The notes below the pieces were generated by a model. The model was not told where the DNA came from. It ran no database searches and saw nothing but the letters and a program-made list of their open reading frames with translations. Shown here piece by piece: positions 54,872-63,684 of a stretch of 64,000 bases of DNA (its first letter is position 1; every line of letters begins with the position of its first letter). The stretch is from positions 62,001 through 126,000 of the forward strand of contig NZ_CP022278.1 of assembly GCF_002216145.1 (NCBI RefSeq), given 5' to 3'. Origin of the DNA: Neisseria chenwenguii. Its GTDB lineage: Bacteria; Pseudomonadota; Gammaproteobacteria; Burkholderiales; Neisseriaceae. The position numbers and the translations under genes are program-made.

Positions 54872-55573
54872 TCAGACGGCCTCGCAAAGCGCCATCACCA
54901 TTTCGGCCGAGCTTACCGCCGCCGTTTTCAAAAATTCCTCAAAGCTCATATCGGCTTTTTCGTCTGCCGAATCCGAAACCGCGCGGATCACGACAAACGG
55001 CGTTTCAAGCTGGTGGCAGGTTTGCGCAATTGACGCCGCTTCCATTTCCACCGCTTTCACATCGGCAAAACGGCTGCGGATGGCGGCTACGCCCTCGCTG
55101 CTGTGGACAAACTGATCGCCGCTGACAATCAGCCCGCGCGTAACCGCCGCACCCGTAAAGGCCGCCGCCGCGCGTTCCGCCGCTTCGGTCAACACCTCAT
55201 CGCTTTCAAACGCGGCAGGCAGTTGCGGAATCTGCCCCCATTCGTAGCCGAACGCGGTCACGTCCACATCATGATGCGCCACGCGCGTGCCGATAACCAC
55301 GTCGCCGACTTTCAAGCCCTTGCCCAAACCGCCCGCGCTGCCGGTGTTTACCACACAATCGGGCGCAAAGCAGCTGATGGCCCAAGCCGCCGCCGCCGCC
55401 GCGTTGGTTTTGCCGATGCCGCTCAACACCAACACCGCGCGTTTGCCCGCCAAACCGCCCTCGTAAGCGGTAAATCTGCCGAACTTCACTTCTTTTACAT
55501 CGCTCATAGACGCACGCAAAAGCTCGATTTCCTGTTCCATCGCGCCGATGACGGCAACTGTATTAAAATCCAT
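54872..55573 (-). CDS. mtnN: 5'-methylthioadenosine/S-adenosylhomocysteine nucleosidase
   Basis: 233 residues from MDFNTVAVIGAMEQEIE, preceded by GGTGGAAA. It cleaves MTA and SAH to adenine plus the thioribose, serving methyl recycling and the route to AI-2. Key parts: VLSGIGKTNAAAAAA, VNTGSAGGL, KAVEMEAASIAQ (substrate-binding Met-Glu) and RAVSDSADEKAD (catalytic Asp). Confidence 0.96.
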   Translation of the reverse strand: MDFNTVAVIGAMEQEIELLRASMSDVKEVKFGRFTAYEGGLAGKRAVLVLSGIGKTNAAAAAAWAISCFAPDCVVNTGSAGGLGKGLKVGDVVIGTRVAHHDVDVTAFGYEWGQIPQLPAAFESDEVLTEAAERAAAAFTGAAVTRGLIVSGDQFVHSSEGVAAIRSRFADVKAVEMEAASIAQTCHQLETPFVVIRAVSDSADEKADMSFEEFLKTAAVSSAEMVMALCEAV

Positions 55574-55663
55574 TTTCCACCTCGAAAACCAGATAATCCG
55601 CTGCATTATAGCATTTGCGCCACACAACCGTTTCCAAACCGAGCGCAATGCCGTTATCCTTGT

Positions 55664-55669
55664 TATAAT
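55664..55669 (+). promoter_or_regulatory. -10 box of pilU
   Basis: TATAAT 35 bases before the pilU ATG; the -35 is unclear. A minus-strand TATAAT at 55605-55610 is placed for mtnN. Confidence 0.5.
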
Positions 55670-55704
55670 AATACGCCCCGATAATTTCACATCATAAAAA
55701 TACC

Positions 55705-56838
55705 ATGTACGACAACACCAATCCCCCCGGCGCGAAAGACGAACTCTATACTTGGCTGCGCCACATGAACAAATACAAAGGTTCGGATCTCTTCATCACC
55801 GCCAAATTCCCGCCCGCCATGAAAGTGGACGGCAAAATCACGCCGATTACCGAAGAGCCGCTCACCGCCGAGCGCTGCATGGAAATCGCATTTTCCATCA
55901 TGAGCACCAAGCAGATTGAGGAATTTTCCACCACCAACGAATGCAATTTCGCCATCAGCCTGCCCGACACCAGCCGCTTCCGCGTCAACGCAATGGTGCA
56001 GCGCGGTGCGACCGCTATGGTGTTCCGCTCGATTACCAGCAACATCCCGAAATTCGAAACCCTCAACCTGCCACCCGTTTTGAAAGAAGTCGCCATGAAA
56101 AAACGCGGCCTCGTCATTTTCGTCGGCGGCACCGGTTCGGGCAAATCCACCTCGCTGGCCTCGATGATCGACTACCGCAACGAAAACAGCAACGGCCACA
56201 TCATCACCATCGAAGACCCGATCGAATTTGTTCACGAACACAAAAACTGCATCATCACCCAGCGCGAAGTCGGCGTCGATACCGAAAACTGGTTTGCCGC
56301 GCTGAAAAACACCCTGCGCCAAGCGCCCGACGTGATTCTCATCGGAGAAATCCGCGACCGTGAAACCATGGATTACGCGCTGGCGTTTGCCGAAACCGGC
56401 CACCTCTGCATGGCCACCCTACACGCCAACAGCACCAACCAGGCGCTCGACCGTATCATCAACTTCTTCCCCGAAGAGCGCCGCACCCAACTTCTGACCG
56501 ACCTCTCGCTCAACCTTCAGGCCTTCATTTCCCAACGCCTGATCCCGCGCGACGGCGGCAAAGGACGAGTCGCCGCCGTCGAAATCCTGCTCAATTCGCC
56601 GCTGATTGCCGAAATGATCCATAAAGGCGACGTCCACAACATCAAAGAGCTGATGAAAAAATCCACCTCAATGGGTATGCAGACCTTCGACCAGGCGCTG
56701 TACCAACTGTTTGAAAACGGCGACATCAGTTTCCAAGACGCCATAAAAAACGCCGACTCCGCCCACGACCTGCGCCTCGACATCCAACTGCGCAGCCGCC
56801 GCGCCCAAAACGCCGGCCCGGATTTAGAGCTGATTTAA
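55705..56838 (+). CDS. pilU: Type IV pilus retraction-associated ATPase PilU
   Basis: 377 residues, closest to PilT/PilU ATPases. Walker A GGTGSGKSTSLASM, Asp box IITIEDPIEFVHEH, Walker B VILIGEIRDRETMDYAL and the His box HLCMATLHANST are intact. The C-terminal extension beyond 340 is more like PilU than PilT. PilU acts with PilT in pilus retraction and thus in DNA uptake and twitching; pilT is not in the window. Confidence 0.92.
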   Translation: MYDNTNPPGAKDELYTWLRHMNKYKGSDLFITAKFPPAMKVDGKITPITEEPLTAERCMEIAFSIMSTKQIEEFSTTNECNFAISLPDTSRFRVNAMVQRGATAMVFRSITSNIPKFETLNLPPVLKEVAMKKRGLVIFVGGTGSGKSTSLASMIDYRNENSNGHIITIEDPIEFVHEHKNCIITQREVGVDTENWFAALKNTLRQAPDVILIGEIRDRETMDYALAFAETGHLCMATLHANSTNQALDRIINFFPEERRTQLLTDLSLNLQAFISQRLIPRDGGKGRVAAVEILLNSPLIAEMIHKGDVHNIKELMKKSTSMGMQTFDQALYQLFENGDISFQDAIKNADSAHDLRLDIQLRSRRAQNAGPDLELI

Positions 56839-56882
56839 GCGTTTGAACGGCAGCCGGACCAAATCCGGATCCCAAAAGCCAA

Positions 56883-56916
56883 TAGGCCGTCTGAAAAAAT
56901 ATTTTCAGACGGCCTT
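56883..56916. terminator. DUS-pair terminator after pilU
   Basis: TAGGCCGTCTGAAAA / TTTTCAGACGGCCTTA between the convergent pilU and stress protein genes. Confidence 0.75.
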
Positions 56917-56941
56917 ATCCGTATTTTCGGCAGAAACAGGT

Positions 56942-57412
56942 TTATGCGTTTTCTTCCTCGCCCTGACTGCGGATAATCAGCAGCGGCAGGTGGCTTTGGC
57001 GCATCACGGTTTCGGCGAAGCTGCCCATCAAGAGGTGCATCAGGCCGGTGCGGCCGTGCGTACCCAATACCAAGAGATCCGCGCCGTTTTCATCGGCGTA
57101 ATCCACCAATTCCTGCGCCATTTCGCGCGCGCCTTTGTTGGCGACGAGCAGGTGGCGGACGATGTCTTTCACGCCGCATTCGCGGGCGATTTTTTCGGCG
57201 TCGTCCAAAATTTCCGTGCCCTGCGCAACGGCGGCGGCTTCATAGCTTTCGTGTTGCAGGAATTCGGGCGCGAGCGCCATGTATTCGGCCGGATTGGCGA
57301 CGTGCACCAAAGTCAGGCGGGAATTGTTTACCATAGCCAGATCGGCGGCGTGTTTCAATGCGTTCAAAGAAGTTTCGCTGCCGTCAACAGCCACTACCAA
57401 ATGTTTGTACAT
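56942..57412 (-). CDS. Universal stress protein (UspA family)
   Basis: 156 residues from MYKHLVVAVDGSE. The start at 57412 is chosen because AAGGAG lies 6 bases before it; the nearby ATG at 57418 abuts the ribosome site. The nucleotide-binding pattern is GTHGRTGLMHLLMGS, the ATP-binding type. Its role in stress is inferred from the family. Confidence 0.9.
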   Translation of the reverse strand: MYKHLVVAVDGSETSLNALKHAADLAMVNNSRLTLVHVANPAEYMALAPEFLQHESYEAAAVAQGTEILDDAEKIARECGVKDIVRHLLVANKGAREMAQELVDYADENGADLLVLGTHGRTGLMHLLMGSFAETVMRQSHLPLLIIRSQGEEENA

Positions 57413-57522
57413 CTTCATCTCCTTGTCTGCCGCAGTCCGGCACGCTGTATTTGAGGTTGTATCAACAGAGGATACGTTTTGATTATAGACTGTTCCCACT
57501 GCTTCATTCAACCGCTTTCCAG

Positions 57523-57528
57523 TATAAT
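57523..57528 (+). promoter_or_regulatory. -10 box of tcdA-scpA
   Basis: TATAAT 50 bases before the tcdA ATG; the -35 is not clear. Confidence 0.45.
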
Positions 57529-57578
57529 ACGGGCTTCCGCGACCGCTGTTTGACCCGTTTTTGATTTTACGCAAAGCC

Positions 57579-58355
57579 ATGACCGATACCGACCTGACCT
57601 CTTCCCGCCGATTCGGCGGCATCGCCCGACTCTACGGCAGCGATGCACTGCAACGCTTTTCCGAAGCGCACATCTGCGTGGTCGGCGTCGGCGGCGTCGG
57701 CTCGTGGGCGGTGGAAGCGCTCGCGCGCAGCGGCATCGGCCATTTGACCCTGATTGATTTGGACAATGTCGCCGAATCCAACGTCAACCGCCAACTCCAC
57801 GCGCTGACCGACGAATTCGGCAAGGCCAAAGTGACCGCGCTGCACGAGCGCATCCTGCAAATCAATCCGCAATGCCGCGTAACCGAAATCGAGGACTTCG
57901 CGACCGAAGAAAACCTGTCCGAACTTTTCAGACGGCCTTTCGATTTCGTCATCGACGCCATCGACCAAATCCGCGTCAAAGCCGCGATGGCCGATTATTT
58001 CGTCAGACACAAACAGCCCTTCATCCTCAGCGGCGGTGCGGGCGGGCAGAAAAATCCCGCCCTGATTCAGACGGCCGATTTGAGCCGCGTCACCCATGAC
58101 CCGCTGCTTGCCAACTTGCGCTACACCCTGCGCAAACGCTACGGTTTTTCCCGCGACACCAAAGCCAAAATGCACGTTCCCTGCGTGTTTTCCACCGAAA
58201 ACATCATCCCGCCGCAAACCGCCGATGCCTGCGCCGCCGATGCCGCGCCGCAAGGTTTGTCGTGCGCGGGTTACGGTGCGAGTATGCTCGTCACCGCTAC
58301 CTTCGGCCTGTATTGCGCGCAGGCCGCCGTTGACCATATTGCGGGAAAAAAATGA
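57579..58355 (+). CDS. tcdA: tRNA threonylcarbamoyladenosine dehydratase (TcdA/CsdL)
   Basis: 258 residues from MTDTDLTSSRR. An E1-like (ThiF/MoeB) fold with nucleotide motif VVGVGGVGSWAVEALARSG and LIDLDNVAESNVNRQ. TcdA cyclises t6A37 in tRNAs that read ANN codons. It lacks the C-terminal CxxC zinc pairs of MoeB. The stop overlaps the scpA start by 4 bases. Confidence 0.9.
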   Translation: MTDTDLTSSRRFGGIARLYGSDALQRFSEAHICVVGVGGVGSWAVEALARSGIGHLTLIDLDNVAESNVNRQLHALTDEFGKAKVTALHERILQINPQCRVTEIEDFATEENLSELFRRPFDFVIDAIDQIRVKAAMADYFVRHKQPFILSGGAGGQKNPALIQTADLSRVTHDPLLANLRYTLRKRYGFSRDTKAKMHVPCVFSTENIIPPQTADACAADAAPQGLSCAGYGASMLVTATFGLYCAQAAVDHIAGKK

Positions 58356-59200
58356 GCGCCGAAACCACGATGCCGTCTGAAAAGCCGTCTGAAAACACCA
58401 TTGCATGGGTGTTCGGCCAGCCCGTTACCGACATTCCGCAAGACCTCTTTATTCCGCCCGACGCACTGAAAATCGTTTTGGGCAGTTTTCAGGGGCCGCT
58501 GGATTTGCTGCTTTACCTTATCCGCAAGCAAAACATCGACGTGCTTGACATTCCGATGGTTAAGATTACCGAGCAGTATCTGCACTACATCGCCCAGATG
58601 GAAGCCTATCAGTTTGATTTGGCAGCAGAATATCTGCTGATGGCCGCCATGCTCATCGAAATCAAATCGCGCCTGCTGCTGCCGCATCCCGAAGAAGTCG
58701 AAGAGGAAGAAGCCGACCCGCGCGCCGAGCTCGTCCGCCGACTTTTGGCCTACGAACAGATGAAACTCGCCGCACAAGGTCTCGACGCCCTGCCCCGCGC
58801 CGGCCGCGATTTTGCGTGGGCGTATCTGCCGCTGGAAATCGCCGTCGAAGCCAAACTGCCCGAAGTTTACGTTGCCGACCTCACCCAAGCTTGGCTCAAC
58901 ATCCTCTCCCGCGCCAAACACACGCGCAGCCACGCCGTCGTCAAAGAAGCCGTTTCCGTGCGCGCGCAGATGACCGCCATTTTACGCCGTCTCAACGAAC
59001 ACGGCTTCAGCCGTTTTTCCGAACTGTTCAATCCCGAACAAGGTGCAGCCTACGTCGTCGTCAACTTCATCGCCCTACTCGAGCTCGCCAAAGAAGGCTT
59101 GGTCAGAATCATCCAACCCGACCATTTCGCCGAAATCGAAATCCATGCCAAAGACGGGCATTTGGAAGAAGCGGAAATACCGGAAACCGAGGCCGTCTGA
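58352..59200 (+). CDS. scpA: Segregation and condensation protein A
   Basis: 282 residues; the start overlaps tcdA (ATGA). ScpA is the kleisin partner of SMC. The family region is VLGSFQGPLDLLLYLIRKQNID-type (visible as GSFQGPLDLLLYLIRKQN) and AAEYLLMAAMLIEIKSRLLL. The N-terminus has DUS-derived MPSEKPSEN, and the stop is formed by the downstream DUS (GTC TGA). scpB is not seen in this window. Confidence 0.92.
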   Translation: MSAETTMPSEKPSENTIAWVFGQPVTDIPQDLFIPPDALKIVLGSFQGPLDLLLYLIRKQNIDVLDIPMVKITEQYLHYIAQMEAYQFDLAAEYLLMAAMLIEIKSRLLLPHPEEVEEEEADPRAELVRRLLAYEQMKLAAQGLDALPRAGRDFAWAYLPLEIAVEAKLPEVYVADLTQAWLNILSRAKHTRSHAVVKEAVSVRAQMTAILRRLNEHGFSRFSELFNPEQGAAYVVVNFIALLELAKEGLVRIIQPDHFAEIEIHAKDGHLEEAEIPETEAV

Positions 59201-59217
59201 AATTTTCAGACGGCCTT
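59190..59217 (+). terminator. DUS-pair terminator after scpA
   Basis: AGGCCGTCTGAAA-T-TTTCAGACGGCCT, a near-perfect palindrome overlapping the scpA stop. Confidence 0.8.
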
Positions 59218-59453
59218 ATTTTATCCGTTTGACCTGTTAAAAATCCCGAACAAAGACCGTCTGAAATCTCTACTCCCGCCGATATTTTCGCAATCAAGCC
59301 GTCAAGCCAAACAGCATCCATTTTTTCAGACGGCCTTTTATAAATTTCGCGCACACAAAGCCGCAAATTTTTCATGCGCCTGCGCTGTTTCCCTCCATCG
59401 CGTTCATTTATACTTTATTCGGTCCACCATCCCCGAAAACAAAGGAAAACACC

Positions 59454-60545
59454 ATGAGCAAAACCATTCCCCTGCACGCCGATACCGTCGGCAGCTACCT
59501 GCGTACCGAACCGCTCAAACAAGCCCGTGCCAAATTTTCAGACGGCCTCATCAGCCGCGGCGAGCTGACCCGCGTCGAAGACGAAGAAATCGCCAAACTC
59601 ATCCAAGCCCAGCTCGACGCCGGTATCCAAGTCATTACCGACGGTGAATTCCGCCGCGCGTTCTGGCACATCGACTTCCTCGAAAACCTCAACGGCATCG
59701 AAGGTTACATCCCCGAACACGGCTACAAATTCAACGGCGTTGAAACCAAAGCCTACAACACCCGCTGCTGCGGCAAAGTCTCATGGAATCCCGACCACCC
59801 CTTTATCGAGCACTTTAAAAAACTCGATAAAGCCGTCGCCGGACGCGGCACCGTCAAATACACCATCCCCAGCCCCAACCAATTAATGTATCCCGTTCAA
59901 TGGGATACCGGCGTTTACGCCACCCGCGCCGAGTTTGCCAAAGACGTCCAACAAGCCTATATCGACTGCATCAAAGCCTTCTACGACGCCGGCTGCCGCT
60001 ACCTGCAATTCGACGACGTTTATTGGGGTTCGCTCTGCAACAACCACGAAAAACCCGAATTTGCCGCCGACAAAGCCCAAGCGCTGGAAAACATCCAGGT
60101 CATCCTCGCGCAAAAACCCGCCGGCATGACCATCACCACCCACGTCTGCCGCGGCAACTTCCGTTCCACCTACCTGCTCACCGGCGCCTACGATCCCGTC
60201 GCCCCCGAACTCTTCGGCCAAACCGCCTACGACGGCTATTTCCTCGAATACGACAACGAGCGCAGCGGCGGTTTCGAGCCCCTGAAATACTTCAACAACA
60301 ACCCGCACAAAGGCCGCATCGTCTTAGGCTTGGTCACTTCCAAATTCCCCGAGCTCGAAGACAAAGCCGCGGTTAAAGCGCGCATCAAAGAAGCCGCCAA
60401 AATTGTTCCCCTCAACCAACTCGCCCTCAGTCCTCAATGCGGCTTCGCCTCCACCGAGGAAGGCAACATCATGACCGAAGCCGAACAATGGGCAAAAGTC
60501 CGCCTGGTCGAAGAAATCGCCGCAGAAGTTTGGGGCGAAGACTGA
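59454..60545 (+). CDS. MetE-C-terminal-like methyltransferase (YxjG/YxjH type)
   Basis: 363 residues, half the length of MetE and corresponding to its C-terminal catalytic barrel. Metal ligands are likely His and Cys in TTHVCRGNFRS and the Cys in ALSPQCGFAST. Such proteins transfer a methyl group, usually to homocysteine or a related thiol, but the donor is not clear. The N-terminal ARAKFSDGLISRG is DUS-derived. AAAGGAAAA precedes the ATG. Confidence 0.85.
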   Translation: MSKTIPLHADTVGSYLRTEPLKQARAKFSDGLISRGELTRVEDEEIAKLIQAQLDAGIQVITDGEFRRAFWHIDFLENLNGIEGYIPEHGYKFNGVETKAYNTRCCGKVSWNPDHPFIEHFKKLDKAVAGRGTVKYTIPSPNQLMYPVQWDTGVYATRAEFAKDVQQAYIDCIKAFYDAGCRYLQFDDVYWGSLCNNHEKPEFAADKAQALENIQVILAQKPAGMTITTHVCRGNFRSTYLLTGAYDPVAPELFGQTAYDGYFLEYDNERSGGFEPLKYFNNNPHKGRIVLGLVTSKFPELEDKAAVKARIKEAAKIVPLNQLALSPQCGFASTEEGNIMTEAEQWAKVRLVEEIAAEVWGED

Positions 60546-60901
60546 TTGGGGTAATTTATGGGCTGGGGCGGCCGGAAGGTTTTCGAATCCCAAACAGGCA
60601 GGTGCAATCTACGGAATCCGCACACTTTCCGGGCGCTTAAGGGGTGGATAATTTGATTTTTCCGCAAAGTTCAATCCAAAGCGGATTCCGCACCCTGCGC
60701 GCGTTATATGAAACCTCAAGCCGTCTGAAAAATATTTTTCAGACGGCTTGAGGTTTTCAAAACCCCATCCTCCGTTTCTTTTCAAATATAATGAAACGGA
60801 CGGAAACGAAACAAAGCAGGCCGGAAGATGCCAAAAGCAAGGCCCGGCAGATGTTTCCGGTTATTTTTAAGTTCTGCACCAACCCGAAAGGAGAAACCGC
60901 C
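60546..60901. other. Intergenic region with DUS-type hairpin and dld promoter
   Basis: 356 bases without a gene. It holds a long palindrome on AAACCTCAAGCCGTCTGAAA (60711-60757) and a TATAAT (60787-60792) at the position expected for a dld promoter; the in-frame ATG at 60791 lies inside that box and is not a start. Confidence 0.6.
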
Positions 60902-62593
60902 ATGACCGCTTCGCAGCTTATCCAAAACCTCACGCAGATTGTGGGTGAGAAATTCATCATAACCGACCCGGCCAAAACCGAGCCTTACCGTCAGGGCTAC
61001 CGTTTCGGCGAGGGCAAGGCGCTGGCGGTGGTGCGGCCGGGTTCGCTGTTGGAAATGTGGAAGATTTTGCAGGAATGCGTGGAAGCCGATGTGATTGTGA
61101 TTTCGCAGGCGGCCAACACGGGGCTGACGGGCGGTTCGACCCCGGATGCGGACGGTTACGACCGCGATATTGTGATTGTGAACACCATGCGCATCGCGAT
61201 TATCCAGCTGATCAACAACAACGAACAAGTCGTCTGCCTGCCCGGTTCGACCTTAAACCAGCTCGAGCTGCTGCTCAAACCTTTGGGGCGCGAGCCGCAT
61301 TCCGTGATCGGTTCGTCGTGTATCGGCGCATCGGTATTGGGCGGCGTGTGCAACAATTCCGGCGGCGCGTTGGTGCAGCGCGGGCCGGCTTACACGGAAA
61401 TGGCGCTGTTTGCCGAAATCGACGCCGAAGGCCGTCTGAAACTCGTCAACCACTTGGGCATTGATTTGGGCGACGACCCCGAAGAGATTTTGACGAATTT
61501 ACAAGGTTGGCACTACCAACGCAAAGACATCACCCAAAACGCGGGCAAAGGCCATGACCACGCTTATTGCGACCATGTGCGCCAAATCGATGAACCGACC
61601 GCCGCACGTTTCAATGCCGACCCTGCGCGCCATTACGAAGCCTCGGGCTGCGCGGGCAAACTGATGGTGTTTGCCGTGCGCCTCGACACCTTTCCGCAGG
61701 AAAAACAGACTGCTGTGTTCTATATCGGCACCAACGACATCAACGAGCTGACCGACATCCGCCGCGCCGCGCTTTCCGAGTTTGAAACCCTGCCCGTGTC
61801 CGGCGAATACATCCACCGCGATGCCTTCGATATTGCCGACATCTACGGCAAAGACACGTTTTATGTGATTAAAAAAATCGGTACGCACCAACTTCCCAAA
61901 CTGTTCGACATCAAAGCCAAAGTTGACCGCTGGAGCAGAAAAATCAGCTTCCTGCCCAAACACTTCGCCGACAAAGCCCTGCAACAGGTCAGCAAAATCC
62001 TGCCCGACCACCTGCCCAAATCCATGCGTAACTACCGCGACAAATACGAGCACCACCTGATTCTGAAAATGGGCGGCAACGGCGTGGACGAAGCACGCGC
62101 ATTTCTGAAAAACTATTTCGACGGCAAAAGCGGGGCCTATTTCGAATGCAGCGCCGAAGAAGCCCAAGCCGCCATGCTGCACCGCTTCGCCGTCGCTTCC
62201 GCCGCCGTACGCTACCGCGCCGTGCACGACAAAGAAGTCGAAGACATCGTCGCCCTCGACATTGCCCTGCGCCGCGACGACCGCGACTGGTTTGAACACC
62301 TGCCGTCTGAAATCGACAATAAAATCAGCCACAAACTCTATTACGGCCATTTTATGTGTCATGTATTCCACCAAGACTACATCGTCAAAAAAGGCCACGA
62401 CTGCATGGATTTGGAACACGAAATGCTCGCGCTGCTCGACCAACGCGGCGCGCAATACCCGGCCGAACACAACGTCGGCCACCTTTACGAAGCCAAGCCC
62501 GAACTCAAAGCGTTTTACCGCAAGCTCGACCCGACCAACAGCTTCAACCCGGGCATCGGTAAAACGTCCAAGAAGAAAAACTGGGCGGATTGA
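60902..62593 (+). CDS. dld: Quinone-dependent D-lactate dehydrogenase
   Basis: 563 residues from MTASQLIQNLTQIVG, preceded by AAAGGAGAAA. A peripheral membrane flavoprotein that oxidises D-lactate to pyruvate and feeds electrons to quinone. The FAD-binding N-terminal part includes SQAANTGLTGGSTPDADGYD and GSSCIGASVLGGVCNNSGGA; the C-terminal membrane-binding domain ends TNSFNPGIGKTSKKKNW. Lactate use is important for Neisseria in the host. Confidence 0.95.
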   Translation: MTASQLIQNLTQIVGEKFIITDPAKTEPYRQGYRFGEGKALAVVRPGSLLEMWKILQECVEADVIVISQAANTGLTGGSTPDADGYDRDIVIVNTMRIAIIQLINNNEQVVCLPGSTLNQLELLLKPLGREPHSVIGSSCIGASVLGGVCNNSGGALVQRGPAYTEMALFAEIDAEGRLKLVNHLGIDLGDDPEEILTNLQGWHYQRKDITQNAGKGHDHAYCDHVRQIDEPTAARFNADPARHYEASGCAGKLMVFAVRLDTFPQEKQTAVFYIGTNDINELTDIRRAALSEFETLPVSGEYIHRDAFDIADIYGKDTFYVIKKIGTHQLPKLFDIKAKVDRWSRKISFLPKHFADKALQQVSKILPDHLPKSMRNYRDKYEHHLILKMGGNGVDEARAFLKNYFDGKSGAYFECSAEEAQAAMLHRFAVASAAVRYRAVHDKEVEDIVALDIALRRDDRDWFEHLPSEIDNKISHKLYYGHFMCHVFHQDYIVKKGHDCMDLEHEMLALLDQRGAQYPAEHNVGHLYEAKPELKAFYRKLDPTNSFNPGIGKTSKKKNWAD

Positions 62594-62624
62594 CGAACCG
62601 TTTTTAGAAAACAGAATGTTTTTC

Positions 62625-62667
62625 AAAACAAAAGGCTGTCCGAACATTTCGGACAGCCTTTTGTTTT
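62625..62667 (+). terminator. Terminator between dld and the cold-shock-domain gene
   Basis: 20-base arms on AAGGCTGTCCGAA and complement with a 3-base loop; the core resembles a DUS with two changes. Confidence 0.85.
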
Positions 62668-62697
62668 CTACATGGCGCAAAAAATCAAAAACATAAA

Positions 62698-63225
62698 TTA
62701 TTGCGCACCAACCGGTTCGGACGCAGAATTTTCAGCGGGAGGAACGCGGGCAGGTTTCGTTTTTTGCGTTTTCCCCTCGACAGCATCCTGCCAAGCCTTG
62801 CGCTCGGCAGTGATTTTTTCATGCACTTCATCGACAATCAGCCTGTTGCGTGCAGCGATGGCTTCGGAATGGGCTTCCTGCCAATATTGGAAACCGAAGT
62901 AACCGGCGGCGCCCACGATACAGAATCCGATTAGAAGCGCAGGAATGATGCCGGATTTTTTAGAATCGGCATCTTCAATGTCGTCTTCTTCAGCCGGCGG
63001 CTGACGTCCCTCCCCCTCGGCAGCCAGGCAGATGTTGCGGGCTTCATCACGGCCGCGGCGGCCTTTTTCGATTTCAAACGAAACACGCTGCCCTTCAGAC
63101 GGCAGTTCGAGCGGTGTTGCAAAAGCGGAAATTTGGGCAAATACTTCAATTTGGGTATTGTCCACGCAAACCGCCCCAAAGCCACGGTCTTCGTTCCAGC
63201 GGATAATGGTTCCGTAATAGCGCAT
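62698..63225 (-). CDS. Cold-shock-domain membrane protein
   Basis: 175 residues. An N-terminal cold-shock-like domain (1 to about 68: YYGTIIRWNEDRGFGAVCVD with partly kept RNA-binding aromatics, VSFEIEKGRRGRDEARNI) is joined by an acidic linker to one membrane helix (about 90-112, IIPALLIGFCIVGAAGYFGF) and a charged C-terminal part. Such CSD-membrane fusions occur as unnamed proteins in Neisseriaceae. RNA binding near the membrane is a guess. Confidence 0.8.
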   Translation of the reverse strand: MRYYGTIIRWNEDRGFGAVCVDNTQIEVFAQISAFATPLELPSEGQRVSFEIEKGRRGRDEARNICLAAEGEGRQPPAEEDDIEDADSKKSGIIPALLIGFCIVGAAGYFGFQYWQEAHSEAIAARNRLIVDEVHEKITAERKAWQDAVEGKTQKTKPARVPPAENSASEPVGAQ

Positions 63226-63684
63226 GATTTTAGTCTTGAAATAATTATTTGGTATATTTTAAACGAAAATTTTGAAAACATCTGCATTTATTTTCCAAAC
63301 ACAGGCGGAAAATTTCGTAGTAGAAACCGGCGGTCGCGACAGCAAACAGTAAAAGCAGAGAAAACTTACGCCGCATCGTTCCCATTCCGTCTTACAACCT
63401 TATAAAACACGGTCTTATGCAAATATTCTTCAGTTATTGAAAATATCATTTTTTTGAAAATCCATGACGAAATTTAATTTAACGGTATTTATTTTGGATA
63501 AACGGTTGCAAGATTTGTTACTTCTTCGCAACAAATATCATTACCTGTCTGACCAAACAATGCCAGGTATGGCTATGTCGGAGTTTTCAAATAAAGTATA
63601 TTGGCTGTTTTAACGGCAAATCCGCTCCGGCAGCGTAAACCGCCGTCTTTGTTATATGTTAAGAGATTGTTTTGGGCACGGAAA
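63226..63684. other. AT-rich intergenic region
   Basis: 459 bases clearly richer in A/T than the neighbours. It contains a 49-codon open frame at 63464-63613 and a hairpin (ATTTGTT 63513-63519 / AACAAAT 63530-63536). No DUS and no tRNA is seen. Confidence 0.6.
63464..63613 (+). CDS. Possible small ORF (49 residues), doubtful
   Basis: Begins MTKFNLTVFILDKRLQDLLL and ends VYWLF. There is no good ribosome site before the ATG and no recognisable family, so it may be chance in AT-rich DNA. Confidence 0.2.
   Translation: MTKFNLTVFILDKRLQDLLLLRNKYHYLSDQTMPGMAMSEFSNKVYWLF

Noticed and set aside
1343..59217. DUS inverted repeats as insertion sequence ends
   Set aside because: They occur in most gaps with short loops and no transposase; uptake signals and terminators explain them.
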